Positions 1 through 12,366 are shown, numbered from the stretch's first letter. The stretch: DNA of 64,000 nucleotides from Chloranthus sessilifolius (GCA_021018995.1 CM037597.1:8569299-8633298), one strand, 5' to 3'. Made by a program: numbers and translations. The notes: generated by a model not told the origin, from the letters alone.

Positions 1-439
1 ACTGAACAATTTCAACAAGTTCATTCTCACTGAAAAATTATAAGAAGAATCGTTCAAGATTCAAGTCGAACAATGGGCTACCCATAAACTCGAAGAGAAC
101 CAAGGCAAGAAGCTGCTGTAAAATTTCTTCTTTAATAAGTTTCAAAATCTGTGAGCTCATGATTGCAGCATAGTATGCTTCCAACATCTTTATAATTTTT
201 CTTTATAATTTTTTCAATCATATCCTTTGAGATTATATACTTTTTTGTAGATATTTGTCCCAATTAATTTACAATAACTATTACATTGGGCGCCTGCGAT
301 CATAAAGGTACTCGAACGATCGATATTGGTTGCCGACAATAGGCCCTCTAAGAAAAGATATCCGAACCAATTGCAGACGCTGGTATGATATTTTACTTAG
401 CATATTTTTTACCATTGTTAGCTTAGCATATATGACATT
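1..439 (+). pseudogene. Probable left part of the MULE 1 ULP-gene remnant
   Basis: No open gene. The stretch lies immediately left of the solo LTR. Once the LTR and one copy of its TCTCT duplication are removed, it runs directly into the Ulp1 protease remnant at 3135-3454. Short plus-strand pieces look coding-like, for example a lysine/arginine-rich run reading KKRYPNQLQ near 350, where Ulp1 domains often have a basic stretch after their first helix. They are interrupted by stops and frame changes. I infer, weakly, that this is the 5' part of the same dead gene. It could also be unrelated flank. Confidence 0.3.
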
Positions 440-1204
440 TCTCTTGTGACAGCCCGGATTTCGGCACCCCAAAACCCGTGCCATCAGCACGATCATCTTG
501 ACCGTGCCCTTTAGCTAAGCACGGAACACTGGTATATCAAGCATGAAAAGTAAAATAAACGAACTTTCGAAATTTAAATCTATATTAATTAACTCCCCAA
601 AAGACAGTTCTACACTCATACCTCTGTATGAATGGAGAACCGATCCGAACCATCGATGATAGCAATCATCACGGATGGTTCGTCCCAAAAGAGAAATCCC
701 AACTCCTCATATACATGATTTTAAACAAAATAAAGGCTTGACATACCAAGCCGTACAAAAAAAACCTCTCCAAGAATCTCTCAAAGTGGCACAACGGAGT
801 CCTCTAGAAGAAGTCCTCTGGAGGTGGCTCCAACTAAATCACCGTAGTGAGGTCCGACTCATGGGATCGGCGTCTCCTCAAGCCTCGGCGTTGCTAGTAG
901 TGGACTGCGATATAGGGTGAGCTACATCCTAGCTCAATAGGGAACAAACACAGTTGAACATATAAATTATGACTCACATATATTCCATGATATGCCATGC
1001 ACGATGTGTCTACGCAATTATTGATGAAACAGTTAAAAAGCATTTCGTTTTACTGTTGATTACATATGTTTTCATTTACTCATGAATGATGCTGAAAAGG
1101 CCTAAAGCAAAACTTAAACTTTCAACTTAAGTAATCCCCGAGCAATATAGCATCGAGCCCCGATGAGATACCCATCATCGTCATCTATATAGACAGTTTT
1201 AACC

Positions 1205-2394
1205 GTATTCCCTGGGAATACAAATAGTACCCAAGCCCCTTTCCCCTGGGGATTGGTGGCGGGGTTTCACTTGTCTCAATCAACACCCCTGGGGTGTGCT
1301 TACAATGTACGGATAAGCCTCCGCACTGGCCTACGGTTTCGCCGCCGTATCGGTCACGGATATTCTGCCGTGTCAGTCGTGGATATCCCGCCACGTCGGT
1401 GGGGTACCCTATCAAACCTCAAATAACAAAAATATCGGTGCCTTACATATAGTTATTTACCGTGTAAATGTGCTATCTTATATCAGTTAGGCCCTATCAA
1501 ACATGATTCAATCCTTGGATACATCCCTGGGATGTATCCATTTACTTGCATCACACTTGATGCCCTTATCTCTTTACTTCTTCATCCCCTGGGGATGGCT
1601 CATCATGATTACTCTTATGGATGTCACACACACACACTTTTCACAAATTCTTAAGAAATAAACATTTGAATTGAATTCTATATCACTACATACATGCTCT
1701 TGTAAAATAAAGTACATGTTCAAGGTGTTCCCTACCTCAAGTCTTCATTTGATCATTGCATCAAGGTCCCACGTGGCTCCTTGTGCACTAGTCCACACGT
1801 ACCACCTATGGTACCACATAACAGGTGAAACACATCACAAAGGATGCAATAAAGAAGGTATAAGACCCTCCAAGAATCTTAAAGTCAAACCCAAAAGTTA
1901 ACATAATTTATCTCAGTCGATTAATCGAATTCCAGAATCGATTAATCGAATCTGATTCGATTAATCGATTTCCAAAATCGATTAATCGAAGGTCAATATC
2001 GATTAATCGAAGTAATTTCGATTAATCGAAATTCTCTGTTTCGCAAGGTCGATTCTCAGTTCGAACAGTCGAGCTTTCATTCGATTAATCGAATCCAATT
2101 TCGATTAATCGAAATTCTCCTTTTCGCAAAGTTGATTCTTAGTTCGAACAGTCGAGTTTTCATTCGATTAATCGAATCCAATTTCGATTAATCGAAATTC
2201 TCCTTTTCGCAAAGTTGATTCTTAGTTCGAACAGTCGAACTAAGAATCAAAGTTGATTCTCAGTTCGAACAGTCGAGTTTCACAAATTGATTAATCGATC
2301 CCAAATCGATTAATCAAAAACTAAAATCGATTAATCAAAATCCCATTTCGATTAGTCGATTTTTCCTCAAGCCATTTCCTCCAACCCCTGGGGT
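1205..2394. repeat. Dispersed CCCCTGGGG-centred palindromes inside the solo LTR
   Basis: At least six odd palindromes are centred on T in C(3-4)TG(3-4), each with different but perfectly matched arms: 1205-1221 (GTATTCCC/GGGAATAC), 1242-1252, 1283-1297 (ACACCCC/GGGGTGT), 1517-1539 (11-base arms GGATACATCCC/GGGATGTATCC), 1583-1597 and 2384-2394. The core is shared and the arms vary while staying self-complementary. That is seen directly; the function is unknown. Confidence 0.8.
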
Positions 2395-2545
2395 CCACTG
2401 GAGGTTCTCAGTCGATTAATCGATTAATCGAAATCCAAAATCGATTAATCGAAATAAAATTCGATTAATCGAAATCGGGGTCTTCTGACTTTTCAACTTC
2501 TTGGCCAATTTCGATTAATCGAAACCCAATTTCGATTAATCGAAA
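1917..2545. repeat. Array of TTCGATTAATCGAA palindromes in the solo LTR
   Basis: Roughly two dozen perfect or near-perfect copies of the self-complementary 14-mer TTCGATTAATCGAA are spaced by short variable linkers (for example CCAAA, GGTCAA). Within it, about three tandem copies of a ~83-bp higher-order unit occur near 2034-2275, containing the word GTTCGAACAGTCGA. Other sequence (for example 2345-2400) interrupts the array. The palindrome, rather than the linker, is what stays constant. Confidence 0.85.
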
Positions 2546-3134
2546 TTGTCAGATTCAGCCCTTTTCGAGCTGTTCTTCCCAATCTTCTTCCATACTTTTC
2601 CTCTATTTTTCTAAGCCATTATCCTATGATTTAACCCACATTCAACCATAACTTAACCCCTATAATCTATGCATTTTATTTACAAAAATTTTACCTTGAA
2701 TAGATCTCAAGTTGATTTCAATCCAGTGGTTGGAAGGCTAGGGTTCTAGCTTTGCTTTTAGCGGATCCCTCGCGTCGAATCTGGCGTTTATTGCTCGAAT
2801 CTCCCTTCCTCAACTAGCATTCACTCCTTGCATTAATCACTCTCTTTACTCTCTCTCTCTTCTTTACTCCTCTCCTTCAACAACATCAAACCCTTATTTT
2901 TAGGGCTATTAAACCCTTTTATCTATCTCCCTCTTTGTGTGTTGAGCACATACACCGCAGTAGGTGTAAGTGACTTCCTATTTACATCACGCACCACATA
3001 TTCACTCAAACCATCACATCTCGCCCGATCATCACATTCTATGCTAACTCTTGATCTCCTGATTGGTCAAACTTGTGACCAATCAGGCACAGATACCGAG
3101 GTCAAAGTTTAGTGTGATTTTTTGGGCTATTACA

Positions 3135-3454
3135 TCTCTATTTCGAAACAGATGTAATACCTTCTCGCGATTTTATGTTCATACGATAACTCCACTGCAC
3201 TGAACGCGAAGATCTATCCTTGATCATCTAGTAACTGCCGGTACAAAGGCCTTTCCCGACAGACCAATTCGAGTAATTATGGGGTGTTTGTGCTGAAGTA
3301 TATGAAGTACTTCATGTTGAGGAAAAAATTTGACTTCACGCAACCAGATATGGATAGGATCATGTCAGAAATTGGTCATACACTGGCTAACTACACCAGT
3401 GATGGAGGAGGAGAATTGGAGAAGGGCGACTCAATGGAGGAGGCGAATAAGTAG
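3135..3454 (+). pseudogene. C48/Ulp1-like protease remnant (MULE 1), C-terminal end
   Basis: A plus-strand frame ending at the TAG at 3452-3454 gives the Ulp1 peptidase C-terminal signature: QTNSSNYGVFVLKYMKYFM, followed by about 40 residues. In the C48 family this block normally reads Q-(4-5 residues)-D-C-G-V-F, with Cys as the nucleophile. Here the D-C-G position is N-Y-G, so the catalytic Cys is Tyr. Upstream in the same frame is the usual core strand (YLLAIL, then a YDN segment), but two stops occur (around 3150 and 3218). The gene is truncated at its 5' side by the solo LTR. It converges with the mudrA remnant on the minus strand, the same arrangement as in MULE 2. Certainly non-functional as a protease; family assignment is firm. 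Confidence 0.8.
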
Positions 3455-3626
3455 CAGTGATTCTATTGTAAATGAAACATTTTAAATATAAATGAAATAT
3501 TTTTAATGTAAATGAAACATTTGTAATGTAAATTATGTTATGTATATTCGAATTTTAGTTGTGTATATTTAAATTTCAGTTCAAAAAGTTAATTATTTAA
3601 CCACAACTAAGTTAAGTTTTCATTGA

Positions 3627-3857
3627 AGTCGCCATCGACTATATATATAGTCGCCATTGACTATATATTTGTTGGCGACTTTATAAAGAGTCGCTATCGA
3701 CTTTATATAGAGTCGTCATCGACTATATAAATAGTCGCTATCGACTTTATATAAAATTGCTATCGACTATATAAATAGTCGTTGTCGACTTTATATTGAG
3801 TCGCCATCAACTATATAAATAGTCGCTATCGACTTTACATACAATCGTCATCGACAG
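3627..3857. repeat. Palindromic array (AGTCGCTATCGACT type) between ULP and mudrA remnants
   Basis: About eight alternating units of AGTCGYYATCGACT joined by TATATAAATA-like spacers, so each junction can pair with its neighbour. It occupies the space between the convergent 3' ends of the ULP remnant (3454) and the mudrA remnant (4021). In MULE 2 the equivalent space (22014-22320) also holds a palindromic array, but built from a different word. Confidence 0.8.
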
Positions 3858-4020
3858 TTGCTAACGGCTCATCTGTATATTCCATGATCCACGTTTCTGA
3901 GCAAGTGTACAGTCTAAAATTATAACTATTACGAAACAAAAATATTAGGATTCTGAGATTCTGAGCAAATATACATTATCTCGTTTACATTTCATCTATC
4001 ACTATTAAAAATATATACAA

Positions 4021-6769
4021 TCAACCCATCGGTCCCACTATCGTGTAACCCCTACGAATGTAACCATACTCACTGCACTTGCCACACTATAGGGCCTTAA
4101 CCTAACCCTTAGACTGTATCCTTCTCTTCCTCGGACGACCGACTTATTTTCGACAATTATAGGGTAGTCTCACTTTCATATTTTTAGGCAGTTGCTCAGC
4201 TTGAAATTCTCATTGGCTTTTATCGAGGGTGAGAAGCCATTGTTCATCGTATGTTTGTCTAAAGCAAGCGGAGAAAAATCACTTCTCACAGAAGTTATGG
4301 TAATCGTAACTTCTCCAATTGATGGGCACCACGGCATGCAAGCAAGGCAAGCCATGAATGTGCCAATGGCGGCAACTACACGTCTTATATTTTAAGTCAA
4401 CGTGATGAATAAAATTTTTGAAATTGACTTGAAATTGATCACGCCCGTATAGTTGAGCTCTCTTTCTACCGGTCCATTACAGTACCTTCTTCATGTGCTC
4501 GTCTGCTTTCGTGCAGTGGATGGTCCATTTCTCATATATCTGTCAGCGCTTTTAAAAATGATTGGCGACTTTCTTTCTAGTAGTTCTGATTAAGTCGATA
4601 ATTGGTCTCTCTCGAATTATCTTTAGTACGCTGTTCAAGCTTTTAATATTATTCGTAGTCAGAGAATCGTACTCCTTCCTTTCATATATGCGCGTGCCCA
4701 ATGCTTCGGGTCTATTTTCAAAATATTCTTTATAGCCCGAGCATCAGTAGCATCTTTCTTCATTTTGTTAATAAAATAATCAAATCTCTCTACTGAATAT
4801 GCATGCGCAGCGCTCCACTATAGACCCTTCACATTGTTCCTGGGATACTTGTATGCCAAATTTTGTGTCATATGTCACATGCAGTAGTTGTCGTATGCGT
4901 TAGAAAAGATATGTTTCACCGCCTTTATTAAACCCTTCGACTTATCCATAATAATAACGAAATCTTCGGTAAACTCACTGATCACGAACGCACCTACCTG
5001 TTCAAGAAACCACATCCACGTATCCTCTTCTTCTAACTCGACGATGGCAAATGCTAACGGTAATATATGACTATTATCATATCGTATCGAGGCGATAAGT
5101 AGGATCCCTTCAAAACATCCTCATAGGTGTGTATTATCTACAAGTAATATGCGACAAAGTGTATTGCAGTAGCGTCTGATGCATGGGCTAAAACTCTAAA
5201 AAAAAATTTGCAACTTACCATCAAGTGTAAGTTGAAAGGATGTTTGTACTTTAGGATCTACCCTCTCCATCTCCTTCACGTAAGCCGGTAGATCTATAAA
5301 TTATCCTTCTCAACTCTCTCTAATATTATTAGGGGAAAATTCTTTCTCCCTCCAAGCCTTAGCATATGAGATTTGCACATTATAAACTTTTGCAATATCA
5401 AACATCATCGGCACCGGTGTGTAGTCGAATCATTTCATAAGTTTCTCCCGTACATAGTTGGCTATGAAGAAGATTATTGTATTACGGTAACCGTGCAGTT
5501 CGAACTTAGCGGCTCCACATGTGTGAGTAGCATTGAATGTCTTGATTTTGAAAGAGTCGAGCCCAGTCAATTTAGACGCATGTATTCGCCATGAACAATC
5601 GGGTTCGTAGCATCCGGCTGTCACTCGATAACTAGCGATTTTCAAAGGCCGAATTTATAAGTTTTTCTCCACCGTGTACTCTTTTAATGCTCTTTGAAAT
5701 GTTTGATTGTCTATGAAGATCTCTCTAACTTTAAACGTCCAATTCCGGTATTTAGTTTCCACTTCTTCATCGGAGTCGTCGCTCGATATCTCTGACACTT
5801 CGTATTCTTCGTCTACTAGGGGATTATCAATGTCTCTCACAAAAATTTTCGGATCCTCTTTTATAAACTCATCCGATTCACTTTTATAATCTTCTTCTAA
5901 GGTATCTTCGTTAGTGGGTTGAGGATGACTATGCCATTTCATTAGTGGTGTTCTTAGGTGGTTGACTAGATCCTTCACCGAAAGGGTTCTGATGTGATTA
6001 ATTAAATCCTTCACCGAAGGGGTTCTAGCGTCGTTAACTACGCCCTTCACCGAAGGGGTGCTCATGTGCATGGACATGGGGTTAAGCTTCTTCGGTAATC
6101 TCCATCGATGACATGGTGGAACATAATTCGTGAGTCAACCAAGTTGTCCATCCACCGGGAGAGATATAACTAAAATCGTTGGTATTCACCACCCTTTCTG
6201 AAGTGTATTTTACTCTTGACTACATTATTATGACCCATGCATATATTTTAGTGGGTCATCATACGATTCAACTAGAGCATTGTTTAAATTAATAGTTGCT
6301 TTCCTGACAGCCATGTTCGTCGTAATATCGTTGTCATCGCCTAACGGGACGGTATCATATATAGTTTCATCATCCTCAAACTTATATGACTAAAATGAAT
6401 GGTTACTCACAAAATCAGTCCTGCCAAGAGCTACTTGTTCACCTTCAACTCGGAAGGATGACGGTTATTTAATGATAAATACTTTTATGACGTCCACCCC
6501 GGATTTATAAAACGTAAATAGGGTGACCAAATTATCAGAGTCCAAAATGTCGGCAACCACAAGGGTATTCACTATTTTCATATTGAACTTTATGAAAACT
6601 GTTTCATCTACCCTTTCAAAATTGACAGCAGACATTCACCTTATGAATTGGTCATCAGAAATACCAGTCGAAATGCTAATAACCCTCCGTTGGCCACCTT
6701 CATACAAGCCATCATTGCTTACAAGAAGGTCATCATAGTGACAGAGAAGGGAAATTCTCACCTCCATCA
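4021..6769 (-). pseudogene. mudrA: mudrA-type Mutator transposase remnant (MULE 1)
   Basis: Read on the minus strand, broken frames give the full order of a plant MURA protein. About 6769-6560 is the N-terminal PB1-like domain (ISLLCHYDD...GGQRRVISI). About 6077-5655 is an acidic linker that includes a 3-4 fold repeat of T-P-S-V-K-D-L. About 5645-5430 is the MuDR N-terminal zinc-binding domain (WRIHASKL...THTC). About 5400-4560 is the MULE transposase core with many stops. About 4390-4300 is a SWIM zinc finger (CSCRHWHIHGLPCLH). A CGKC...CCHC-like knuckle with a basic RPRKRR stretch precedes the stop at 4021. Most stops and frameshifts are single-base. The protein matches domain for domain the one in MULE 2 (18838-21514), but is clearly a diverged relative, not a recent copy. 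Confidence 0.85.
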
Positions 6770-6842
6770 TCGCCTGTTTAAGAATGAGAAGGAATAAGTT
6801 ATAAGACCGACGACACAAAAGAAGACGATTGTTAACACATAT

Positions 6843-6962
6843 CGACTGTTTGTGCAATCCATATCGACTATACTTACAATCGATATTGATTGTAAATATA
6901 ATCGTTATCGACTGTATATAGAGTCGATAACGATTATATTTACAATCGATATCAACTGTTTA
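6843..6962. repeat. Subterminal palindromic array upstream of the mudrA remnant
   Basis: Short inverted words around ATCGATAT and GTCGATAACGATTATA lie between the mudrA start and the right end of MULE 1, for example ATCGTTATCGACTGTATATA and its complement. MULE 2 has an array at the corresponding place (18370-18716). Confidence 0.65.
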
Positions 6963-7370
6963 AAAAATTGTCTAAGGAAATAAAATCTTTATGATACTGT
7001 ACCATTAAGAGACCCTAACAAACTGAAAATGGGGACCAATAAATTTAAATTATTTCTTATACTATACCATTAAGAGACACTAACAAACTAACAAGCTGAA
7101 AATAGGGTTTAAGAAGGATATCTTGCGTCACAACGACAAACTGCATGGTCTTCTTTTCACAATGGAGAAATGCAGAGGCTTCTTCTCCCAAGCCTCTCTT
7201 TTCTTCTTCAAAATAGCAGATCGGTGCAGATCAAACTAAGGAAGAAGACATCATCATCTGACCCACCTCTAACTTTTTAGCAGATTAAAATGAGGAAAAA
7301 GTGGATGCCTTTATGGGTTAAAGAAAGTCATAGAATGGGGCAATTTGGACTTTTTACTCTCCTTAGGGTC

Positions 7371-7466
7371 GGCTAGCTTTGGAGCTGGTCGGTTTGGGTA
7401 AAGGTGAAAATATAGGGTCTCTGACGTAAAAGGTGTTTCTGACAAGGTCGATCAGGTAAATTTCCC
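7371..7466 (-). repeat. Right terminal repeat of MULE 1
   Basis: Aligns by eye over its whole length with the right TIR of MULE 2 (26217-26313): both start CGGCTAG, share GGAGCTGG and TATAGGG at matching spacing, and end AAATTTCCC. It is substantially diverged in between, which supports an older sister element of the same family. Confidence 0.65.
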
Positions 7467-7814
7467 AAAAAAGTAACGTTAATATCAATATTTGTCAATA
7501 TCAAAAGCAATATCAATATCTATAAGGGGCAGGTACTGCTATGTACTGTGCGCATTTAATGCTAGCCATTAATTACATTTTTGTCCCTCTCAAGCTTATA
7601 AATTCCATTGAGAAAAAACCAAACAATTTGAAAAATGAAATGTAATAGGGGCAGCTAGGTCTAACTAGTTTTAAAAGTTAATTTTCAACTAATGCCCTTC
7701 ACATTTTTAGATTTGCAAAAGATTACTTATCTAAAGAGTAAAAATAAGAGGGGCTGTATTGCCCAAATGAGAAAAAAACAGACCAAATGCTAAACTCTCC
7801 ATTTGCATAAAGAA

Positions 7815-7817
<3 letters not shown>

Positions 7818-7854
<37 letters not shown>
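7818..7854. repeat. (TA)n microsatellite
   Basis: About 18 TA units. The surrounding 7467-8307 stretch between MULE 1 and the 3' end of the transporter gene shows no coding or element structure that I can support. The transporter's 3' UTR must lie in its right part. Confidence 0.95.
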
Positions 7855-7856
<2 letters not shown>

Positions 7857-8307
7857 AAAACTTATATTATAAAATTATCATAGAACCCGGCTGGACTCTA
7901 TCCGATCGAACCAGTGCCTTTTCCGGTTCAGTGCCCGGTCCAATTTCAAAGAAATAACCTCAAGCCCACAAATCCCAATATGAAAAGTCAACATAAGAAT
8001 CATATAGTCAAAGCATTCCGTATATCCCATGAAAGACAGCCAATCACATTTCTTCCAAATGATCATCTGAAACTATTTACACATCTCAAAATACCCTCCA
8101 ACTTGCACTACAGAAGAGTTTGTATGTTTAGAAGGTTTTGAAATCAAAATACATTATTAGCATAGCACTAAATCTTATACCATCAATCATAGAGTGCATC
8201 TGTTTTCCATCAGTCAAATATTCAAAGGGTTGATTAATGGTATGAGATTTAAGTCCACAATGCATTTTGTTTGCTTCCACAATATAAAAACGCCTCTTCA
8301 ACACCAC

Positions 8308-8828
8308 CTATACATTTTGTGTGGCACCACTAGATGCCTTACCATGTAGTGTTTCATCATAGTACAAACCATGCTTACTAGCATCATACTTCTCCCCATC
8401 ACCCCACAATGCATAGGCCTCTTCCCCGTGCACCGCGTCGTCTCCGACCGTCAAATGCTCTTCCGACATTCTCAACGGGATCGCCACCCTTATAACTAAG
8501 CACACGATCGTTGTGACAACAATGTTCCATCCAATGATGAATAAGGCGCCGATGATTTGTTTCAGGAACTGGATCCCGCCGGGCCCACCATAGACTGCGC
8601 CCATCGAGTTTGTGACGGGCAAGAAGAGTGCACATAATTCTGGCTCCGCGAAAAGGCCCGTGAGGGCACCACCTAGAAAACCGGCAACCGCGTGGGTGTG
8701 GAATACACCGAGAGTGTCGTCGACTTGTTGGAGTAGGGTCCACCGCTTGTGGACCACCATCATGGTGAACCATGGTATGCTGCCGGAGACGATGCCCATG
8801 ATTATAGCAGCCCATCCTTGAACAAGTC
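8308..8828 (-). CDS. AMT2: AMT exon 3 (521 bp, C-terminal)
   Basis: The acceptor ...CACAG precedes GACTTGTTCAAGGATGG (completing G-L-V-Q-G-W). The exon includes [14 protein letters not shown] (second pore His), the last helices and the cytosolic tail with [15 protein letters not shown], ending in TAG at 8308. Confidence 0.93.
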
Positions 8829-11800
8829 CTGTGAAGAATTTAGAGAGAGAACAAATTGAGACTTAAAGTGAAGCAAGATTGTATAAGACTTGAGAATTGG
8901 TATTAGGTGCCTGACCCGTGCACAGGGGTGCACGGGTGATTGATCCTTGGGAAGTGCACAACTATTTATACAAAAATTATGAAAAGAATGCTTTTCACTA
9001 TCCATTGATACGGTGATAAGTAACTTTGCAAATCGAGATTGGTAGATGGAGACATAGGTGCTGAGTTTGCTGACCCGTTCGACGCCAAGTGTAAGCAAGT
9101 CAATGTCCTTAGTAATAGGATGAGAAACATATAATTATATATGAGCATGTAAAACAGTGAAAGGACAAGTTTGACCATTTTTTCATGAGATTGAAGATCC
9201 ACACTTGAGAGTTAACCAGTCCAATGATCAAAATATCGGATAAAATTTCGGTCAAAACGGAAAATTTGGCTGAAATTTCGGTCAAAACTTTGGATCTCAT
9301 ACAAGTTTAGACTGAAATTTCGGTCCAAATTATCGTTTCGATGGAGACCGAAACCGATAATTTCGGACAAAATTTCGATCATTTCGGCCGAAATTTTGAT
9401 TACCAGTCAGTTAACCCATGCTAACTCTAATGCAAAATGTTCACTAAACTCAAATGGTATACCATTGATCAATCTTTTGAGGGGCTAACTAATGGATTTG
9501 AAGGGCTAACTAATGGAGTTCAACCAAGGATCAAAATTTCGGCCGAAATGACCAAAATCTCAGTCCAAATTTGTATGGGACCCAAAATTTTGGCCAAATT
9601 TTGATTTTCAGCCAAAATTTTACCCCAAATTTTGATCCTTGGGTTCAACTATAATTATATTTTTAAATTGGCACGCCTTTGCAACTTTTAGAATACTGAT
9701 TTCACATGGCACAAATCCCAAAGGGTGGCCCTAAATAATGTTGGGCGTGATGTGTGCCACATGCTCTTTCGGTCACTATTTTAAACTTTATGCTATGTGG
9801 AATAAAAAGCTGATCTTTTGATGATTCGCCATAGTCTCAAGATGAAAGCTTTTGTACCATGGCACATGGTTAAAAAGAAAGACAGTTATTTTTAGCATTT
9901 GCACCGAGTGGAATACCATCTCACCCGACTAATTTAAAGACCATGATATAAAGATCTTTGAGGTCAAAATTTGGCACGAAATATGATCTCTATCAGCTGA
10001 TTTTTCAAACTCAACAATTTAATTAGATGAGGGCATTTGACTGCATTGAATCAAATGGTGTAGAGGCCGTGTTTCACGCCAATATTTGACCTCAAAGATC
10101 TTCCCATCATGATCTTCAAATCAACCACTTAAATGATGTTCCATGTGTCACATATCCCAGATTTAACAAAGTATCTTTTAACCATATGCCACGGTACTAA
10201 ACTCGTGTGCAAGTTTTAGCTCCGTCTCAGGATATATTGTGAAAAATTGGAAAGAAAAAAGTTCTCCAATCCTCGGATTCAAAGAAGTCAATGGTTGCGA
10301 TAGGATCCCAAATATTTCCTATTAGGACGTTGAATCGAATGTACTTTCCATGTCAACATCACCTCTAAGGATTCCATCGGAGTGTGTGTTTGTGATGATC
10401 CAGACCGTCCAATGGATCACACCGATTGGTCAAGTGGATAAAACTTCCCACTCATGCATAGAGCATCCCAGAGCGGTATTCATAAGTTTGACGGTCCAGA
10501 TCAAAAGAAGCATTCACCAATTGCTATTAAAGATGGGCTACTGTAACATTGATCCTATTGATGGTGTTAAGCAAACATACAATATATTAATTTTTAGAAA
10601 TTTTACCTGCACCAGGGGTTATGCACACAAGCCCTGTGATCATGCCCTGAACAGCTCCGATCACCGACGGTTTCTTGAAGACAATGACGTCGAGAGATGT
10701 CCATACAAGGAGACTCGTTGCGGCGCATATATTAGTATTCAATACGGCCATCGACGAATCGATGTTTGCTGAATAAGGATCTCCACCGTTGAAACCAGCC
10801 CAACCCATCCATAGAAGCCCTGCTCCCGCCAACATCAAAATAACATTGTTTGGAGGAAACCTTTCTCGGTCCTTCGTCGAACGTGGGCCGACCTACGATA
10901 TCAAAGCAGGAGTTATTCGCACTGGATCATTACATTTTAATTATACTTTGAAAGTACCTTTATTTGCTATCCAGCAGTTTTCCTCTGCAATCCAAGGTTT
11001 GCACGTGTAAAAAATGGTATGAAGCAAACAATAGAGATCATTTTCCGTCTCAATCTTTAACACGCTATATCTTGAGATCATAGGCTAATCATCAAACAAT
11101 CAAATGTTAGATTACCCGAGCAACACATCCTAAAATCTGATGTACGCTAATGATCTCAAAATTATCCTATAATACGGATTGGTATCCCAACTCGGGTATT
11201 CGATACTGTATCGGCTTAATAGACCGATACGATACGCATCTGCCGATTCTTATCGGTCTTGGACAAATTAATACCGATTTTATTACCTTGGTGAAGATTA
11301 CAAACGAAAAATGATCAATGGTTTTCAAACATGAAAAAAGATCTTTGGTTGCAAATAACTAGAACCCACTTTAATTCTTTTTTATTCTTTTATTTTTAAT
11401 TTTAGTTCTATTTTATTATTTTCTTTATTATTTTTTAAATTTTAGTTCTATGTTATTTATTTATAATTAAGACTTAGAATTGAGTAACCAATACCCATCC
11501 TTCAAATCTCAATGTCAATGAGTCAATGTCTTTAAGCTAAAATGGTCAATTAATGAGAAGTGGGAGTTATTCATGAGCATTCAACTAAGTGAAAGTACAG
11601 ATCTGACCATGGTAAATTTTATCATAAAGCTTGATATTAGGTATCGCACCCAAGCACTGCTGGCCGTGCTCAGGTAAATCTCCCTCAGCCGAGCCAACGT
11701 TGGAAGAATCATGGATATTTGCGAACGCCAAATCAGTGAAAGGTTAAAATCGTGATTCACTGATTTGTGTGTTCATAAATAACTGTTATGTTATTGTAAG

Positions 11801-12366
11801 TTGACCAACTTAGTAAGGTAGTGATAAATTTCTCCGAAATTCTTGGAAACTTCTTCGAAATTTACAGAAAAAGGGGTCGAGCGAATCTTTCGGTGAAATT
11901 TCGATGATTTCTCCGAAATTGCTGAAATTTCTTTAATTTAGGCGAAATTAACGAAATTTCACCCAAATTAATAAATCTTTTTTAATTTTTGTCATTTTAA
12001 AAATAATAAATAATTTTTTTATGAAGTTTAAATATAATTTATATTTAATATATTTTGTACTCTCTGAAATTTTTCCTAAATTTTTTTTAATATTTTCCTA
12101 AATTTATTCGAAATGAACCAAAATAACTCCTACTGAAATATTGTCACTATGCTTGGCAAAGAGTAGGGATCTCAATGTCCGAGTTAGGGTTAACGGGCTG
12201 TTTTTTTTCCCACCTGAACCTAACCCATGCTTAGAAATACTAGCCTAAAATTTATCTAAAAATTATTCACATAAATTTTGTTTATATAAATTAAAGACTC
12301 CTTAACCATTATCAACATTTTGATCTTAAGACATTTTAGAAAAATATCCTATAAAAAAAAAACTTA

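Larger units (their letters stand above)
445..3134 (-). mobile_element. Solo LTR (2.69 kb) with TCTCT target-site duplication
   Basis: The left end reads TGTGACAGCCCGG and the right end GGGCTATTACA, so the element has TG...CA termini and inverted ends. The five bases before it (440-444) and after it (3135-3139) are both TCTCT, as expected from retroviral-type integrase. No gag, pol, primer-binding site or second LTR is present, so this is a solo LTR left by recombination. Compared with the ends of the solo LTR at 41104-44378 (TGTAACAACCCG...GGGTCGTGACA), it lies in minus orientation. The internal sequence is unusual for its two classes of palindrome, annotated separately. It interrupts the ULP remnant of MULE 1 and so inserted after that element. 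Confidence 0.85.
1..7466 (-). mobile_element. Degenerate ULP-type Mutator-like element (MULE 1), right end at 7466
   Basis: The mudrA remnant on minus, the ULP remnant on plus and the palindrome arrays are arranged as in MULE 2. The right end, 7371-7466, is a 96-bp segment colinear with the MULE 2 terminal repeat: it begins CGGCTAG.TTTGGAGCTGG, has TATAGGG in the middle, and ends TAAATTTCCC. The nine bases after it are AAAAAAGTA. I cannot find the left TIR. It is either outside the window or lost, so the left boundary of 1 is only the window edge. Confidence 0.65.

Noticed and set aside
1917-2545. CRISPR-like regular repeats
   Set aside because: The repeats are short palindromes in a plant LTR with variable, partly repeated linkers; no spacer-like unique sequences of fixed length, and the genome is eukaryotic.
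3135-7466. MULE 1 as a recent copy of MULE 2
   Set aside because: The TIR and proteins are colinear but heavily diverged and the arrays use different words; they are sister families, not recent duplicates.
8399-8815. 138-codon frame on minus overlapping AMT exon 3 in another frame
   Set aside because: The transporter frame here matches the family throughout; this one is a composition shadow.
10350-10772. 140-codon frame on plus across AMT intron 2 and exon 2
   Set aside because: It crosses a supported splice donor and is antisense to exon 2; no recognisable motif.
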